From Cryptomeria japonica (taxonomy: Eukaryota; Streptophyta; Pinopsida; Cupressales; Cupressaceae), in assembly GCF_030272615.1 (NCBI RefSeq), contig NC_081414.1:913393648-913457647 (forward strand): a stretch of DNA of 64,000 nucleotides. The letters run 5' to 3'. Made by a program: the position numbers and the translations under genes. Shown piece by piece: positions 1 to 11,960 of this stretch (the first letter of the stretch is position 1; each line of letters starts with the position of its first letter). Under the pieces are notes generated by a model, which ran no database searches, had not been told where the DNA came from, and saw only the letters and a program-made list of their open reading frames with translations.

Positions 1-13
1 ACACAAAGACATA

Positions 14-3000
14 TTGGAACAAGCACTATTAGAAACGAATGTACCTCAAGATTTGGATGCTGACAAATTCCAAGCCATGGTCGCTCATATGACAGGGCCT
101 CATAATCTCACTTTTTCTGAGCATGATAATATCTCGTTGAGTCATCCACATAATACTCCTCTCCATATTGAAGTCATAATCTATAAACACCGAGTAAAAT
201 GAGTATTAATAAATGGAGGAGCTAGACTTAATATATGTACCTTAAAACTTATCTATGCATTAGGATTCTCGGAGGAGTCTATTGATCCACGCAAAAAGAT
301 TACTATAAAGGCATACAATGATAAAGAAATATCCTCTAAAGGAACAGTGGTGTTGCCGATTCAAGTCGGACCGATACAAAGAGATACTATGTGCCAGGTC
401 TTAGACATAGACCTCACATACAATATCTTATTAGGTCGACCCTGGATACATGACATGCAAGCAGTACCTTCTATGTATCACCAGTGTGTCAAATTCCCCT
501 ATAATGGGCAGGAGGTTTCTATATCTGCTGATCACAATCCATTTCAACATTGTAATGCAATGGAGGCAGCCCATGATAGTTTGGTTCCACATAATAGAGA
601 GAAACATAATTCCTCAGCACTAGATCTTCAACAAGAGAAGTCTAAACCATTACCTAGAGATTTCAAGCAGAAAATGAAAATCAAAGAACAAGGCATGGGG
701 GAATACTCTTTGGAACCCATGTGTTTGACTAACTTACCCACATCACCTAAATCTCATGGATTACCTACGACATCAACACATCAAGCAAATCAACCCATCA
801 CCAAGTTCGATGGCACATTCATTCAACTCGACACTTTAGCACATGAATCCGAGGAAAAGGATATCCTCAGTTGGCTATACAAAGATGAGGAAGAAGACAT
901 ATCAACTACTGTGGAAGTAGCTATACCCACACACCTATATGGAAAAGGCTACTTAATCATGGAACAAATGGGATACAATGGTAAAGGACCTATTGGTAAG
1001 CATCAGGAAGGTGTCACAGAACCATTGGATCCTCCTTCACAATTTAGTAAAGACAAAAAGAAATTGGGCTTTGAACTCACTCTACTACCAAAGAAGGTAC
1101 CACACAAATATCAAAAACCTCAATGGAAAGCAAAGAAGAAGTACAAAGAAGAATCCTGGCAAGAAGCACTATTTGAGTCAGCAGAGACAATCCGTAAGGA
1201 ACGTGAACATCAAGAAAGGAAGCAACATCAAAGGGAGTCCATCATTCACAAGAAGACAACATCTATAGAAGTCAATCATATTCAAGAATAAATATCTAAC
1301 AAAGCACTATTATCTCTTGATAACATCATTCCTCACCAAGGAGGGACAGTATATGAACAAATACAAAAGGTCGAAGCAGGATCTCACACAAAATCAAAGA
1401 AAACTATCAAACTTGTCGCAATCATCAAAGACCTATTCTCACCATATAACATACCAGTTCACAACACTAATAGGATCTGGGATGATACCTTTGAGACTGA
1501 TTCCAATCAATATGAATGGGGTAGCTGCTCAAATACTACTGAAGATACTGCTGAAAATTCTAGTTCTATATCCCTTTCTCAAGAAGAACATAGCGTAGAA
1601 ATTAGACTACTTGAATTTGGACCACAGAATATCTATGATGTTAAGGAAAACGAGTAGCAACATTATGAACAAGTCTATACAGAAGATGATACCATTGGAG
1701 ACCTCGACCGAATCCTTGACTTCTTTAACACCCAAACCAATCACAATGAAACCTCTATCCTAACACTTACAACAATAGAACTTGATCCACCAAATGATTC
1801 CTTACCACTTGTCTTTCCGAACCTCATAGACTGGGACAAACCCGAAATTCATGATATACCGATTTTCCCGAATGATGAATCCATTATCCATTACTTATGT
1901 ACCGTCAACCCGGAAACAAACTCTACCAGTGAACAAAATAGCGATGTCTGCAACCAAGGGAGTGCCAAGTCTCTCAGTCGCAAAAATAAACCAAATAAGG
2001 GATCTATCGTTGAAAACCAGTCAATGGCAGCTATGGATCACAAAAAAGTAAAAATAAAGGGCGCATCTGAGGGTGAACACCTTTTTAAGGCACCTAAAGA
2101 TGGGAGACTTGACACTCTTCCTGGACATTATCATGAGCGATCACCCATATTGATTGAGCCCACTCAATCAATCAACATTGGTACTACAGAAGCAACCAAA
2201 AACATACACCTGGTAGATTCTCTAACAGAGGAAGAAAGATTAGAATTTATAATTTTTTTTAAAGAAAAGCAAATCAACTTTGCTTGGTCATATGCAGGTA
2301 TGCCCGGAATTGATCCACAATTAATCATGCATCACTTGTCTATGGCTCTAGGAGCTAAGCCAGTTAAGAAAAAACTGCGAAAGATAAATCCACATGTGGC
2401 ACTCATGGTCAAAGCTGAACTAAAAAAACTATTAGATGTTGGATTTATTCGACCTATTGACTATGCAGAATGGATTTCCAACATCGTACCAGTTTCAAAA
2501 CCAGATGGTAGTATTAGAATATGCACAGATTTTAGAGATGTCAACAATGCCTGTCCAAAGGATGACTTTCGTTTACCAAGTATCGACATAATTGTAGACC
2601 TCACAACAGGCCATGCAATGTTATCACTAATGGACGGTTTTTCAGGATATAACCAAATCAAGATCGCTCCAAAAGATCAAGATAAAACAACATTCACCTG
2701 TCCTTGGGGAACATATTGTTGGAATGTCATGCCTTATGGCTTAAAGAATGCTGGGGCAACTTATCAACGAGCAATGACAATAATCTTTCATGATATGATG
2801 CATACCTTCATGGAAGACTATGTGGATGATTTACTAGCTAAATCCTTCACCAGGGCAAAACACTTAAGCATCTTAGAAAAGATTTTTGAACGATTGGAAA
2901 AATTCCAAGTTAGGCTCAACCCTAAGAAGTGTGTCTTCGGGGTTACATTAGGCAAATTGTTAGGCTACATAGTTTCAGAAAAGGGAATTGAAGTGGATCC

Positions 3001-5435
3001 AGTAAAGGTACAAGCCATCATGGAAATGCCACCACCAAAGAATATCAGCCAACTCAGATCTCTACAAGGATGACTCCAATCAATTAGGTGATTCATCGCT
3101 CAACTAGCAGATAAAAGTCTACCATTCAATCATCTTCTACATAAAAATGTACCGTTCAGATGGGAAGCCAAGTGTACAGAATCCTTCTATCAAATCAAAC
3201 AATATCTGATGAACCCACCAGTTCTGGTACCACCAATAGCAGGAAAGCCACTTATTCTCTATATTTCAACAATAGATAAATCTTTGGGGGCACTATTAGC
3301 ACAAGAAGATCAACAAGGCAAGGAATGAGCAGTATACTACATCAGCAGGACATTGAACGACTATGAGCTCAATTACACATTTATTGAGAAAGCCTGTTTA
3401 GCTGTGGTCTTCGCCTCTCAAAAATTCTGCCACTACATGCTAACTCACACAATTAAGCTAGTCGCAAAAATTGATCCTCTCAAATATTTACTCAGCAAAG
3501 CAGCTCTTACAGGCCGATTGGCTAAATGGGTCATGTTTCTCAGTGAATTTGATATCCACTACATGGAGTGAAGAGCTATCAAGGGACAAGTAATAGAAGA
3601 TCAACTAGCAGAAGCACCACTACCTGGTAAACAACCAATGGAGATCGAATTTCCAGATAGGGACGTTCTTGCTATCTCTACAAAACAATGGACCCTATAC
3701 TTTGATGGATCATTTACCCAACACGGCTCAGGTGCCGAAATTTTATTCATCACTCCAGAAGGACATAACATACCAAGATCCTACAGACTTATGTTTCCGT
3801 GCACAAATAATGTTGCTGAGTATGAAGCACTGGTCACAAGAATCAAGATAGCTATAGAATGGAAAATCACAGAACTAAAGGTCTATGGAGATTCACAACT
3901 GGTTATCAATCAAATCAATGATGACTATCAGATGAAAGATGACAAGTTGCTACCCTACAAAAGAATGGTGGATGACTTCAAACAGTACTTTGTACACATC
4001 AGCTTCACACAAGTACCAAGGTTTGACAACAGAGAAGCCGATGCAATGGCTACTATCGCTTCACTACTGCAAATTCCATAGCAACGGTCTCGTTATGAAT
4101 TTCTGGTAGAGCAACTGTTTTCCCAGGCTATGACAATTCCGCATCCCAGGTCATCTACGCCTTAACTAGTTCAGACTCCCCCTTATATGGAATGATATAT
4201 GAGTATCTTAAGACCAATATTCTACCCATTGACTTGTCTCGAAACCAAAAACGTAACTTTATCCGACAAACTGCCTGTTATACCCTTACTACTGATACTT
4301 TGTACCGTCGAGGTCTTGATGGTACTCTTCTTTGTTGCCTTGATCGTAATGAATCTGACCCCGCTTTACACGAGCTTCACGAAGGTATCTGTGGCACACA
4401 TTCCAGTGGTACTACTCTTGCAAAAAAGCTTCTAAGAATGGGATATTACTGGCCGACAATGGAAAAAGATTCTTATCACTTTGCAAAGAAGTATCCTAAA
4501 TGCCAAATCCATGGCAGTCTTATACATGCACTAGCATAGGAACTGCAGCCATTCACAACATCCTAGCCCTTTTGTCAGTGGGGACTAGACTTAGTCGCAA
4601 AATTCATCCTTCATCATCAAATGGGCACAAGTTCATTATCACTGCAACAGAGTACTTTACCAAGTGGATTGAAGCAATCCCCATGACCATAGTGACTGGG
4701 AAACAAATTGCCTCTTTTATCCTTAATTATCTGATCTGCAGATATGGCATTCCAAGTTCCATCATCACAGATAATGGGCGACCTTTCAAAAATCAGGATG
4801 TGAGAGAACTATGTGAACGATTTGAAATCCAACATCGTTTCTCTACACCATACTACCCACAAGGAAATGGTCAGGCAGAAGCATCCAACAAAACGATATT
4901 GAAAATTTTAAAGAAGACAGTCAATGATGCAGCCAAAGATTGGCATGTACAACTCAATCCAGCACTTTGGACATATAGAACTAGCATCCGCACATCGACA
5001 AGAGCTACACCATATTCATTGGTGTATGGATCAGAAGCAATTTTACCCCTGGAGGTAGAAATTCCATCTCTCAGAGTCTCTTTGAAAGGCTTAATCCCAT
5101 ATGAAGAATATCGAGTTAACTGACTGTAAGAACTTGAACTTCTAGATGAAAGACGCCAACGTGCCTACACTCATCTCAAAGCATATCAACAACGCTTGTA
5201 CCAAAGCTACAACCACAAGGTCATCCCTAGAAACTTCAAAATAGGTGATCTAGTACTCAAAGAAAATCCTAGAAATCAACAGGATCGGGAAAAGAAAGGG
5301 AAGTTTGAACCTAATTGGTTAGGTCCTTATGTCATCATCTCAGCCTATGGATCGGGCGCCTATCAAATAACTACCACAGAAGGTGATGTGCTCGACGAAC
5401 CCACCAACAACATCCATTTGAAGAAATACTACACT
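14..5435 (+). pseudogene. gag-pol remnant of the Tat/Ogre-type gypsy element
   Basis: Coding remnants of the element's polyprotein. The protease region lies at about 200-540 and contains a degenerate form of the retroviral-type active-site loop followed by LLGRPWIH, a motif typical of plant gypsy proteases. Reverse transcriptase occupies about 2350-3070, with CTDFRDVNNACPKDDF, the YVDD catalytic box and MPYGLKNAGATYQ. The standard gypsy RNase H follows at about 3150-3560. A second, archaeal-type RNase H is at about 3690-4060, recognised by YFDGS, NVAEYEALV and YGDSQLVINQI. The integrase zinc finger is at about 4370-4510, the catalytic core at about 4630-4990 (ITDNGRPF, PYYPQGNGQAEASN) and a C-terminal GPY-type domain at about 5230-5430. 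Domain order is that of a Ty3/gypsy element. It is non-functional. Confidence 0.85.
933..1028 (+). other. G-patch domain within the gypsy polyprotein
   Basis: The translated segment reads GKGYLIMEQMGYNGKGPIGK followed by a short EGVTEPL tail. It matches the G-patch consensus, which has a glycine, a hydrophobic-rich helix ending in MG-aromatic, spaced glycines, and a GIxxP-like end. G-patch domains bind RNA or activate DEAH helicases, and betaretroviruses carry one just after the protease. Here it also lies between protease and reverse transcriptase. The motif is read directly from the sequence; a role in this element is inference. Confidence 0.75.
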
Positions 5436-6411
5436 TGAGTAGTCTAAATGCATGGAAAAAGTAAAAATACAAAAAAATAAAAAAAATTAGAAAAAGCAAA
5501 GAAAAAGATACAATAAAAACAAATGGTAAAAACCTAGCAAACAAACGCTATTGTGAGAGGACGGCTCCTCCATCTATTCAAACTTTTGTATCCATGCATC
5601 CAAGTCCTATTGGCCATTGACCAACACCTTTATCAAACTAAGCATTATCCAGGACATACTTAGCGTAGTCACTGTCCTTGATTATCACAAATCATTTCAT
5701 CATATCCCACCATGGCTTGGTAATCATTGTACATATCTACGATAGGGAATACATTTAGCTAGGGGCAACATCGATCTGCATCCTGTCCTATCAACATATC
5801 ACGCATTACAACAGACTAGGCAAATCATATCAAAACCAAAAATTCAACAAAACATGAGGAGAATCAAACACAGATACATTTAACGGATTCACAACACATG
5901 ATGGATGATTTTCTGAAGTAACAAATGTTTGCATCTTGCATGAAGTTTTGACTATTTTTGCATTTGAACTCTTTTTGAACTATTGGACCCTCTACATTTT
6001 CTCAACGATGCATCGAGCTAGAGAAAGTAACGAGGACTCCAATATCTTTTTAGTCTTCTGTCTGGGAGGCGATCACTTGTACTGTACAAAGACTTGTCTC
6101 GAGACATGATTCAAAGCACATCACTGAAGACATGATTCCACTTTGCACATACAAATGGTTTAATCTTGTCTATTTATCCGCAAGCAACATTTAGGTCGTC
6201 CTGGTTCACTTATACCTTGATGCTTATGCTATCTTGCAATATCAAAAATCATGTAAATTTTTCTCAGGTCATTATGGTTCAATTATACCATTATGCTTGT
6301 ATAAATTTTCAACAAATCCCAACAAACCAATGCTCAATGATGATACCTCCAAAAGAAAGCAAAACATGTGACTATATCGGGATGACCAATGCAGAATGAG
6401 GATGTTGAATT

Positions 6412-6495
6412 AATTACATATCATTTTACAATTAGTTGCATATCATTTTACAATTAGTTGCATATCATATTATAAATTAGTTGCATATCATGCAT
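6412..6495 (+). repeat. 22-23 bp tandem repeat, about 3.7 copies
   Basis: The unit ATTAGTTGCATATCATTTTA recurs with starts near 6431, 6453 and 6476, plus a partial copy on the left. It lies in the gypsy element's 3' region. Confidence 0.8.
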
Positions 6496-6630
6496 CTCAT
6501 TTTCAAGATACATCTCATACCTCCTGCATTATCACATCATATTAATCATATATAAAGTCGCATAAGCATTGCATCATCATATAAAAAGCATCATCCATAA
6601 CATATCACATGAGGATCAAAGAAAATGGTG

Positions 6631-6632
<2 letters not shown>

Positions 6633-6670
<38 letters not shown>
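6633..6670. repeat. (AT)n microsatellite
   Basis: About 19 uninterrupted AT dinucleotides, inside the 3' region of the gypsy element. Confidence 0.95.
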
Positions 6671-6672
<2 letters not shown>

Positions 6673-6874
6673 AAATGCTCAAATGTACAAAATATATCAT
6701 GCCTATGCCCAACACAACAAAATGATCAATATACAATATAGACAACGTCTCTCAGGTGTGACTATCTCCAGATGGTGATGGTCTCACAACAGATGTCCCA
6801 GCACCTGGATCTCCAGGTGGATCCTGCCGAATAGGCCCTGTCATGCCCCTGCTCTCTGTCCTCGACCCCATCTC

Positions 6875-8705
6875 TCAGGATCGACTCGATCTCGAGGCTG
6901 TATAACTCGGAACTCGACACTCCCTGGGCACCGCGTCCTCATAGTGCCTCCTATAGTACTCCGCCTCCTTGGCTCTCAAAGCCAACTCTCTCAAAGTGTC
7001 TCTCATCGGGCCACCTGTTGTCGCTCTTTGCAAACTCCCTGCAAGCTCCTCAGCTCGGCCTAGCCACTCCAAAACTGTATCCCGCTTCGTGGTCAGCTAT
7101 GTGATCTGTCGCGGCTGTGCCAATAGTTGTGCCTGCAATTTCTGTATTGACAACTGTAGGGCCCTAATTTGCACATCCTCCTGATGAGTCGGGATCTGAA
7201 TCTGAAGGGGCACCTGGGAAGAAGTACTCCCCATCCTTCCCCTTGACCTTGGTACTAGTGGGGGTAGCACATCAGTCCTCCTCCTCTGAGCCGACCATCT
7301 CAACTCATCAGTCCCTCCCACCACTGCTATCACCTCTCCTACTCTCTCCTCCCCCCCTCCATAATCACCAAGCCTCCTCTCTCTCTATCCATCACAGCCC
7401 GCCGTACCACTCTCTCCACCTGAATCCCTCTATCCCCTCCACCTCTACCTCTGTCTCCTATCCTCCCCCGATCTCCTCTCCCTCGTCGACCTCGACCCTC
7501 TCCTCCATCATTTCCCCATCATCAAATCCTTCGTCACCACCTCCCTCCTCCTCCTCATCGTCAAAAGCAGGACGCATCTCCGCTGGATCTGATATCCTCG
7601 CCACTGCATGAGCTGCAAACAATCTGGCAAACTCCTCTGTCATGCCCACATCTAATATCTCAGGGGCATAGTCCCATATCTGGCCAGCTAGCTGAATGAA
7701 CTCCTCTACCGCCACCGCACTATCAAGAGTGGGTCCCCAATTCGGTATATCTTGCCTCCGTCGAGCATATAAGCAGGTCCTCTATGGTATCCCCTACTGT
7801 CATCCATACTGTCGCAAAACTCGAGTGGCTAGAAATCTCTCAATCACAAAGGGCGTCCACCCTATCAAAAATCGGGACATGAAGACATAAGGCATCTCCA
7901 TCCCATCCTCTGCCCATACCTCACAACCTGTATAGGGTCACCAGACGACCGTATCAATATCATCTAGAACCCTCCTCCAGTGCTCTAGCTTTCCTAGCTT
8001 ACGCTGGACAACTATCCCTCGATATCCGTATGCATACGCGCACCCGACAGGCCTATCTCTGTCCACCAGTGGCCTGGCTGCGAGAATATGCTCCCAACAC
8101 CATACCTGTAACAATGTCACACCAGTTGATAAACTACCATACCCCAAATATACCACCTCATGCAAATCCCTGTATAAGTGGGCCAGCATAGCCGACCCCC
8201 ATGCAAAGCGGCGGCCCTGTGTCACCATCTCCTCCAAAACCAATCCCCATCCTATGGATAGTCCCTTCGACCTCTGGTCGGGACATAAGAACCCACCTAT
8301 GAAACCTGCTAGTACTAATGGAAGAGGAGCATAATCCAAATCCAAAAACTCCTGCCAAGGGATCTCATATCCGCACACTATATCATCCTAAAAGATCTGA
8401 CACAGTGCCTCTGTCCCACCCTTCTCCGACTACTCATAGGGTAGCAATGAACCTACCACAGGAATCCGAAGAATCTGGTAGTAATCCTCTGGCGTCATTG
8501 TAATCTCACCTATAGCCAAATGAAAGGTATTCGTGTCACTGTGCCACCTCTCAGCCAGCGCTATCAATAACCCCTGGTTCACAATAAACCGAGGCATATC
8601 TAATAAGGAGGCTAGGCCACACATATCAATAATGTCTCTGTCAGCCTGTGTCAAACATGGTATTAATGCCCACGGTCTAGGAAAACGCTCACGCGACTGC
8701 ACCAC
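6875..8705 (-). pseudogene. Antisense accessory ORF with plant mobile domain (PMD)
   Basis: On the strand opposite to gag-pol, several reading blocks look like one decayed accessory gene. Its beginning (about 8430-8700) contains CGLASLLDMPRFIVN, then ALAERWHSDTNTFHLAIGE and PEDYYQILRIPVVG. This is the core pattern of the plant mobile domain (ERWRPETHTFHLP-GE-T-T-EDV---LGLP-G). The next block has repeated tryptophan and tyrosine residues typical of the rest of the domain, and the 3' portion is acidic. PMD ORFs placed antisense between integrase and 3' LTR are known from Tat-lineage elements. The function is unknown; PMD proteins of plants include MAIN-type proteins involved in silencing. It is broken and treated as a fossil. 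Confidence 0.7.
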
Positions 8706-8794
8706 TCCAAGACACTCCTGTCAAAAAGCAAAACAAGTCCAATATCAGTTTCCTCATCAAAACATAGATATCAAAATCACAATCATCTCAAAAA

Positions 8795-9205
8795 CTTGAA
8801 AACTTTGAACAAATCTAAATCAAGTTTCCCATCATATCAATCCATCAAATCATATCAACTTGTAATACAACTCAAGTTTTCAAATCATATTAGCTTGTAA
8901 CACAACTCAAGCTCCACAATTCATATCCAACACATTCATATCCAAAACTTGAAAACTTTGAACAAATCTAAATCAAGTTTCACATCATATCAATCCATCA
9001 AATCATATCAACTTGTAATACAACTCAAGTTTTCAAATCATATCAGCTTGCAACACAACTCAAGCTCCACAAATCATATCCAACACATTCATATCCAAAA
9101 CTTGAAAACTTTGAACAAATCCAAATCAAGTTTCACATCATATCTAAATCCACATGAAATCTATAATAACTTGAAACATTGCAAATCCAATCAAGTTATG
9201 TTGGA
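8795..9205 (+). repeat. 153-bp tandem repeat, about 2.7 copies
   Basis: The landmark CTTGAAAACTTTGAACAAAT occurs at 8795, 8948 and 9101, exactly 153 bp apart each time, with nearly identical sequence between the first two copies and a shortened third. It lies between the antisense ORF and the GCGC array in the gypsy element's 3' region. Confidence 0.92.
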
Positions 9206-9329
9206 ACTCATATTGGACAACATATGACAGCAGACACATAGACGGACAATTCGCACCTATCCTGGCAGAACTACCCTCCTCTTACCAATTTTTCTTCATC
9301 CAAAAAATCACATTTCACCACAAAAATTT

Positions 9330-9795
9330 TCTGTATGCGCTAAACAAACTTGTCTGCACGCTAAAAGAATACCCATACACTAACCTGTGCTCTTCATGTG
9401 CTACCCAACCTACCCTATGCGCTAGACAAACCCTACACGCTACCCTTTTCTTCCAATGCGCCATCCAATCTACCTTATGCGCTAAAACTACCCCATGCGC
9501 TACCCTATCCCGCTTTTGCGCTACCTATCTAACCCTATGTGCTAGGGTACACCTACGTGCTATTTGGCCCTACCCATGCGACCTCATCATCTCCCTATGC
9601 GCTAGGTCTATCTGATGCGCTACTCATTTTATCCAATGCGCTACCCTGGGCACCTAATGCGCTAAACTACTATTATGCGCTAATCTAGTTGACCTATGCG
9701 CTACCCTATGTCTTTCAGATGCTACCTAATTTGGCAAACCCTATGCGCTACGAAATTTATCGTATGCACTACGAAATGACCCCGATGCGCTAGAA
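9330..9795 (+). repeat. Degenerate ~20-bp array with TATGCGCTA core
   Basis: About 20 copies of a short core, consensus TATGCGCTA, recur at near-regular spacing of about 18-22 bp (for example near 9416, 9476, 9494, 9596, 9614, 9635, 9656, 9674, 9694, 9741 and 9782). The core is followed by alternating ACC or AAA/AGG endings, and the sequence between cores varies. Because spacing is not a multiple of three and the core holds TAG in reverse, it is unlikely to be coding. It lies upstream of the antisense ORF. Confidence 0.85.
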
Positions 9796-10375
9796 CGTAA
9801 AATCCGCATGACAAAATTCAAAACATGATAAAAAAATGACAAAATCAAAAATCAAAAAGGGGTCAAAAAGGTTGACTTACTGGTGGTCCATGCGCAGCAG
9901 GTCTCTGATACCTCCGAACGCGCTCAAATCGATGAGAAGAGAAGGGAATCGACATTTTGTCTTTCTCTCCAAAAGTCTCTCTCTCCAAGGTCAACAAGCA
10001 CAACTGAGACAAAACAATGCACTTTTCCCCTTTTATAGGGTGAATTGAACTTAGGGTTTGGAGATGGGGCATGTATCTTGCTCGCGGTCTCCGTCTAACC
10101 CTAGCAACCATTATTATCGGGAGATGAATCAACTTTTCACATTCCACATTGACAAATTTTTAAAATGGAAACACAATTATCAAATTAAATCAAATTTTCC
10201 AAATTTTGATTCATCTGCAGAGGGGGCATTATCAAACATCATTTATCAAATCTGGGACATCACTTATAAAATCTGGGGCATGATATGAAAATCTTAAAAC
10301 GACATCACACTGATCATAATCAAATTTTGACGACACATCATTTTCTTTGAATTAACATGTGCACACACGTCACTT
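9796..10375 (+). other. Distal 3' region of the gypsy element, no gene assigned
   Basis: Between the GCGC array and the polypurine tract. A 94-codon minus-strand reading frame (10147-9863), rich in arginine near its start, could be a leader exon of the antisense ORF, but nothing recognisable is encoded and I do not annotate it as a gene. Confidence 0.4.
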
Positions 10376-10390
10376 CAAAGAGGGGCAAAA
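10376..10390 (+). other. Polypurine tract of the gypsy element
   Basis: AAAGAGGGGCAAAA immediately precedes TGTAGACG, the start of the 3' LTR. Such a purine run primes plus-strand DNA synthesis. Confidence 0.85.
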
Positions 10391-11960
10391 TGTAGACGTA
10401 TAAAAATGACCATATTCCTAAAAATGAATATTTTATGTTCATTCCTCTATTTAGTTAAATCTAATTTAATTAAATTACCTATATTCTTTTATTTTATTAA
10501 GTAAATTATTCAATTTACTTAGTTAAATTCACTTATGTCATTTAATTGAATAAATCATTTTATTCAATTAAACCCCTTCTCTCTACTTTTAATTAAATTT
10601 ATATTTAATTAATAGTTTACCCCAAATTGAATAAATCTAATTTATTCAAATTCCCAAATTATAACTAAATTGAAATAAAACATTTTATTTTAATTAAATC
10701 ATTTTATTCCTCATCCACTTGCAAAATCCTACATCTCCCACTTGCCTCCTAAACCCCCTTCTAGACTCTTCTAATCACTTCTAAATTAGCCTAACCCATA
10801 TCCTAAATATTGTCACATCCCTAATCAAGGGGAAGTCACTTCTCAAACCCTCAAAGTCTTTGAAAACCATTAAAGGCTTGAACAACTTAACTTTGAAAGT
10901 CTTCCAAACCATTAATGGTTAACTCAACCCTCCAACATGATTAGAGACTTTCTCTAAACTCAACCCACATCTAACCTAGGGGTCTCATCAAACATTCATT
11001 GCTTTGACCATGGTTATCCCTTTAACCCTTTCACGAGAGTTTATCCTTTGGGTAAAAGCTTTATCCAATGGATAATCTTAACCTAACCTTAAACCTTACC
11101 CCCTAGGGTAACCATGAGGTCTTCTCAAGCATTTAATGCTTCCTACCTCTCCTCTCAACTGGTCTTATGTTGACAATTGTCACCATTTCATTGGTGAAAA
11201 TTGTAAACATGGATTGCCAACTTTCAGACTTGACCCTTGATTAACTCTTTCAATCCTGGCCATCCATTGCCCTATTTTCACTATAAATAGAGCTCTCCTT
11301 CCTCCATTTTAAAGATCCATTCAAGCTCTAGTATCTCATTTATGCTCAATTTTATCAACACATTTAGCCTCTTTTGTATTAGGAAATAGTCTAAACAAGC
11401 ATTTTAGAGTATTTTCTTTATCATTATCTTAGAACATCAACTAGTATATCATGTTAGGATAGTATTACTACTAGTCTTGTCATCTTATAATCTAGTTTAT
11501 TGCATTTGTAGAATCATGCATAGCTTAGGATGCATTTCCATAACTAAATCAACCTAAAGCATCCTTCGTTCTTGCATTAGCCATCCCTAAGTCACTTTGC
11601 TCAGTGATCTGAGAGCAAAGGCATTGGCTTGAGGGACCTTGTGAGATAGAGAACCATGGAACCAAACTTGGGAAGTTGAGCTATCCTCCATAGCTCCATA
11701 ACTTGCACCAAGAAGTCCTGTGGGTGTGTGAGCAAGCCTCTTTGAGACCACTTTTTCACATTTTGAGTTTCATAGACCCGCTTTTCCCGCACATAATTAC
11801 ATTCTTCATTCTCAATATCTTTGTTTCGTCTCAGGTGAATACTTTCATGAAGTCTTATTTGTCCTTGTCTTTTTATTTCCCATGTCCTTCCTTTGAAATT
11901 ATGACCCTTAAAATTTCACACACAAAAACCCTCGAAATGATTTCTCTAACAAAAAATGCA
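10391..11960 (+). repeat. 3' LTR of the Tat/Ogre-type element (right end approximate)
   Basis: Starts with TGTAGACG directly after the polypurine tract. A block at about 10,910-11,110 (CATTCATTGCTTTGACCATG, GTTTATCCTTTGGGTAAAAG) is clearly homologous, in reverse orientation, to the solo LTR at 28943-30317. A TATA box lies at about 11,281. The right end is estimated by analogy with that solo LTR and lies somewhere between 11,750 and 11,960. Confidence 0.7.
11279..11292 (+). promoter_or_regulatory. TATA box of the gypsy LTR
   Basis: CACTATAAATAGAGCTC is a near-perfect plant TATA box. The reverse-strand solo LTR has the same element (CTATTTATAG at about 29,432), supporting it as the U3/R boundary promoter of this family. 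Confidence 0.7.

Larger units (their letters stand above)
5440..6874 (+). other. 3' untranslated region of the gypsy element, no gene seen
   Basis: AT-rich stretch between the integrase end and the antisense ORF. Apart from a short 22-bp tandem repeat and an AT microsatellite, listed separately, no coding signal or RNA gene is visible. Long non-coding segments at this place are normal for Tat/Ogre elements. Confidence 0.6.
1..11960 (+). mobile_element. Ty3/gypsy Tat/Ogre-type LTR element, 5' end outside window
   Basis: A decayed gypsy element fills the left part of the window. Seen in order on the plus strand are an aspartic protease region, a G-patch, reverse transcriptase with YVDD, a gypsy RNase H, a second archaeal-type RNase H, an integrase with zinc-binding and catalytic parts, a long 3' untranslated region with an antisense ORF and tandem repeats, a polypurine tract and the 3' LTR from 10391. 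Two RNase H domains in tandem are the known hallmark of the Tat/Ogre lineage. The element is broken in roughly ten places and is a fossil. The 5' LTR and gag lie before the window. The right end of the 3' LTR is estimated, because its partner LTR is not visible and no target duplication can be tested. Confidence 0.85.

Noticed and set aside
7243-7611. Plus-strand Ser/Pro-rich reading frame of 122 codons
   Set aside because: It lies opposite the acidic end of the antisense PMD ORF, and its composition is the mirror of that strand; no independent coding signal.
9330-9795. CRISPR-like array
   Set aside because: Regular spacing attracts attention, but the repeated core is only about 9 bp and degenerate, the setting is a plant retroelement, and there are no cas genes.
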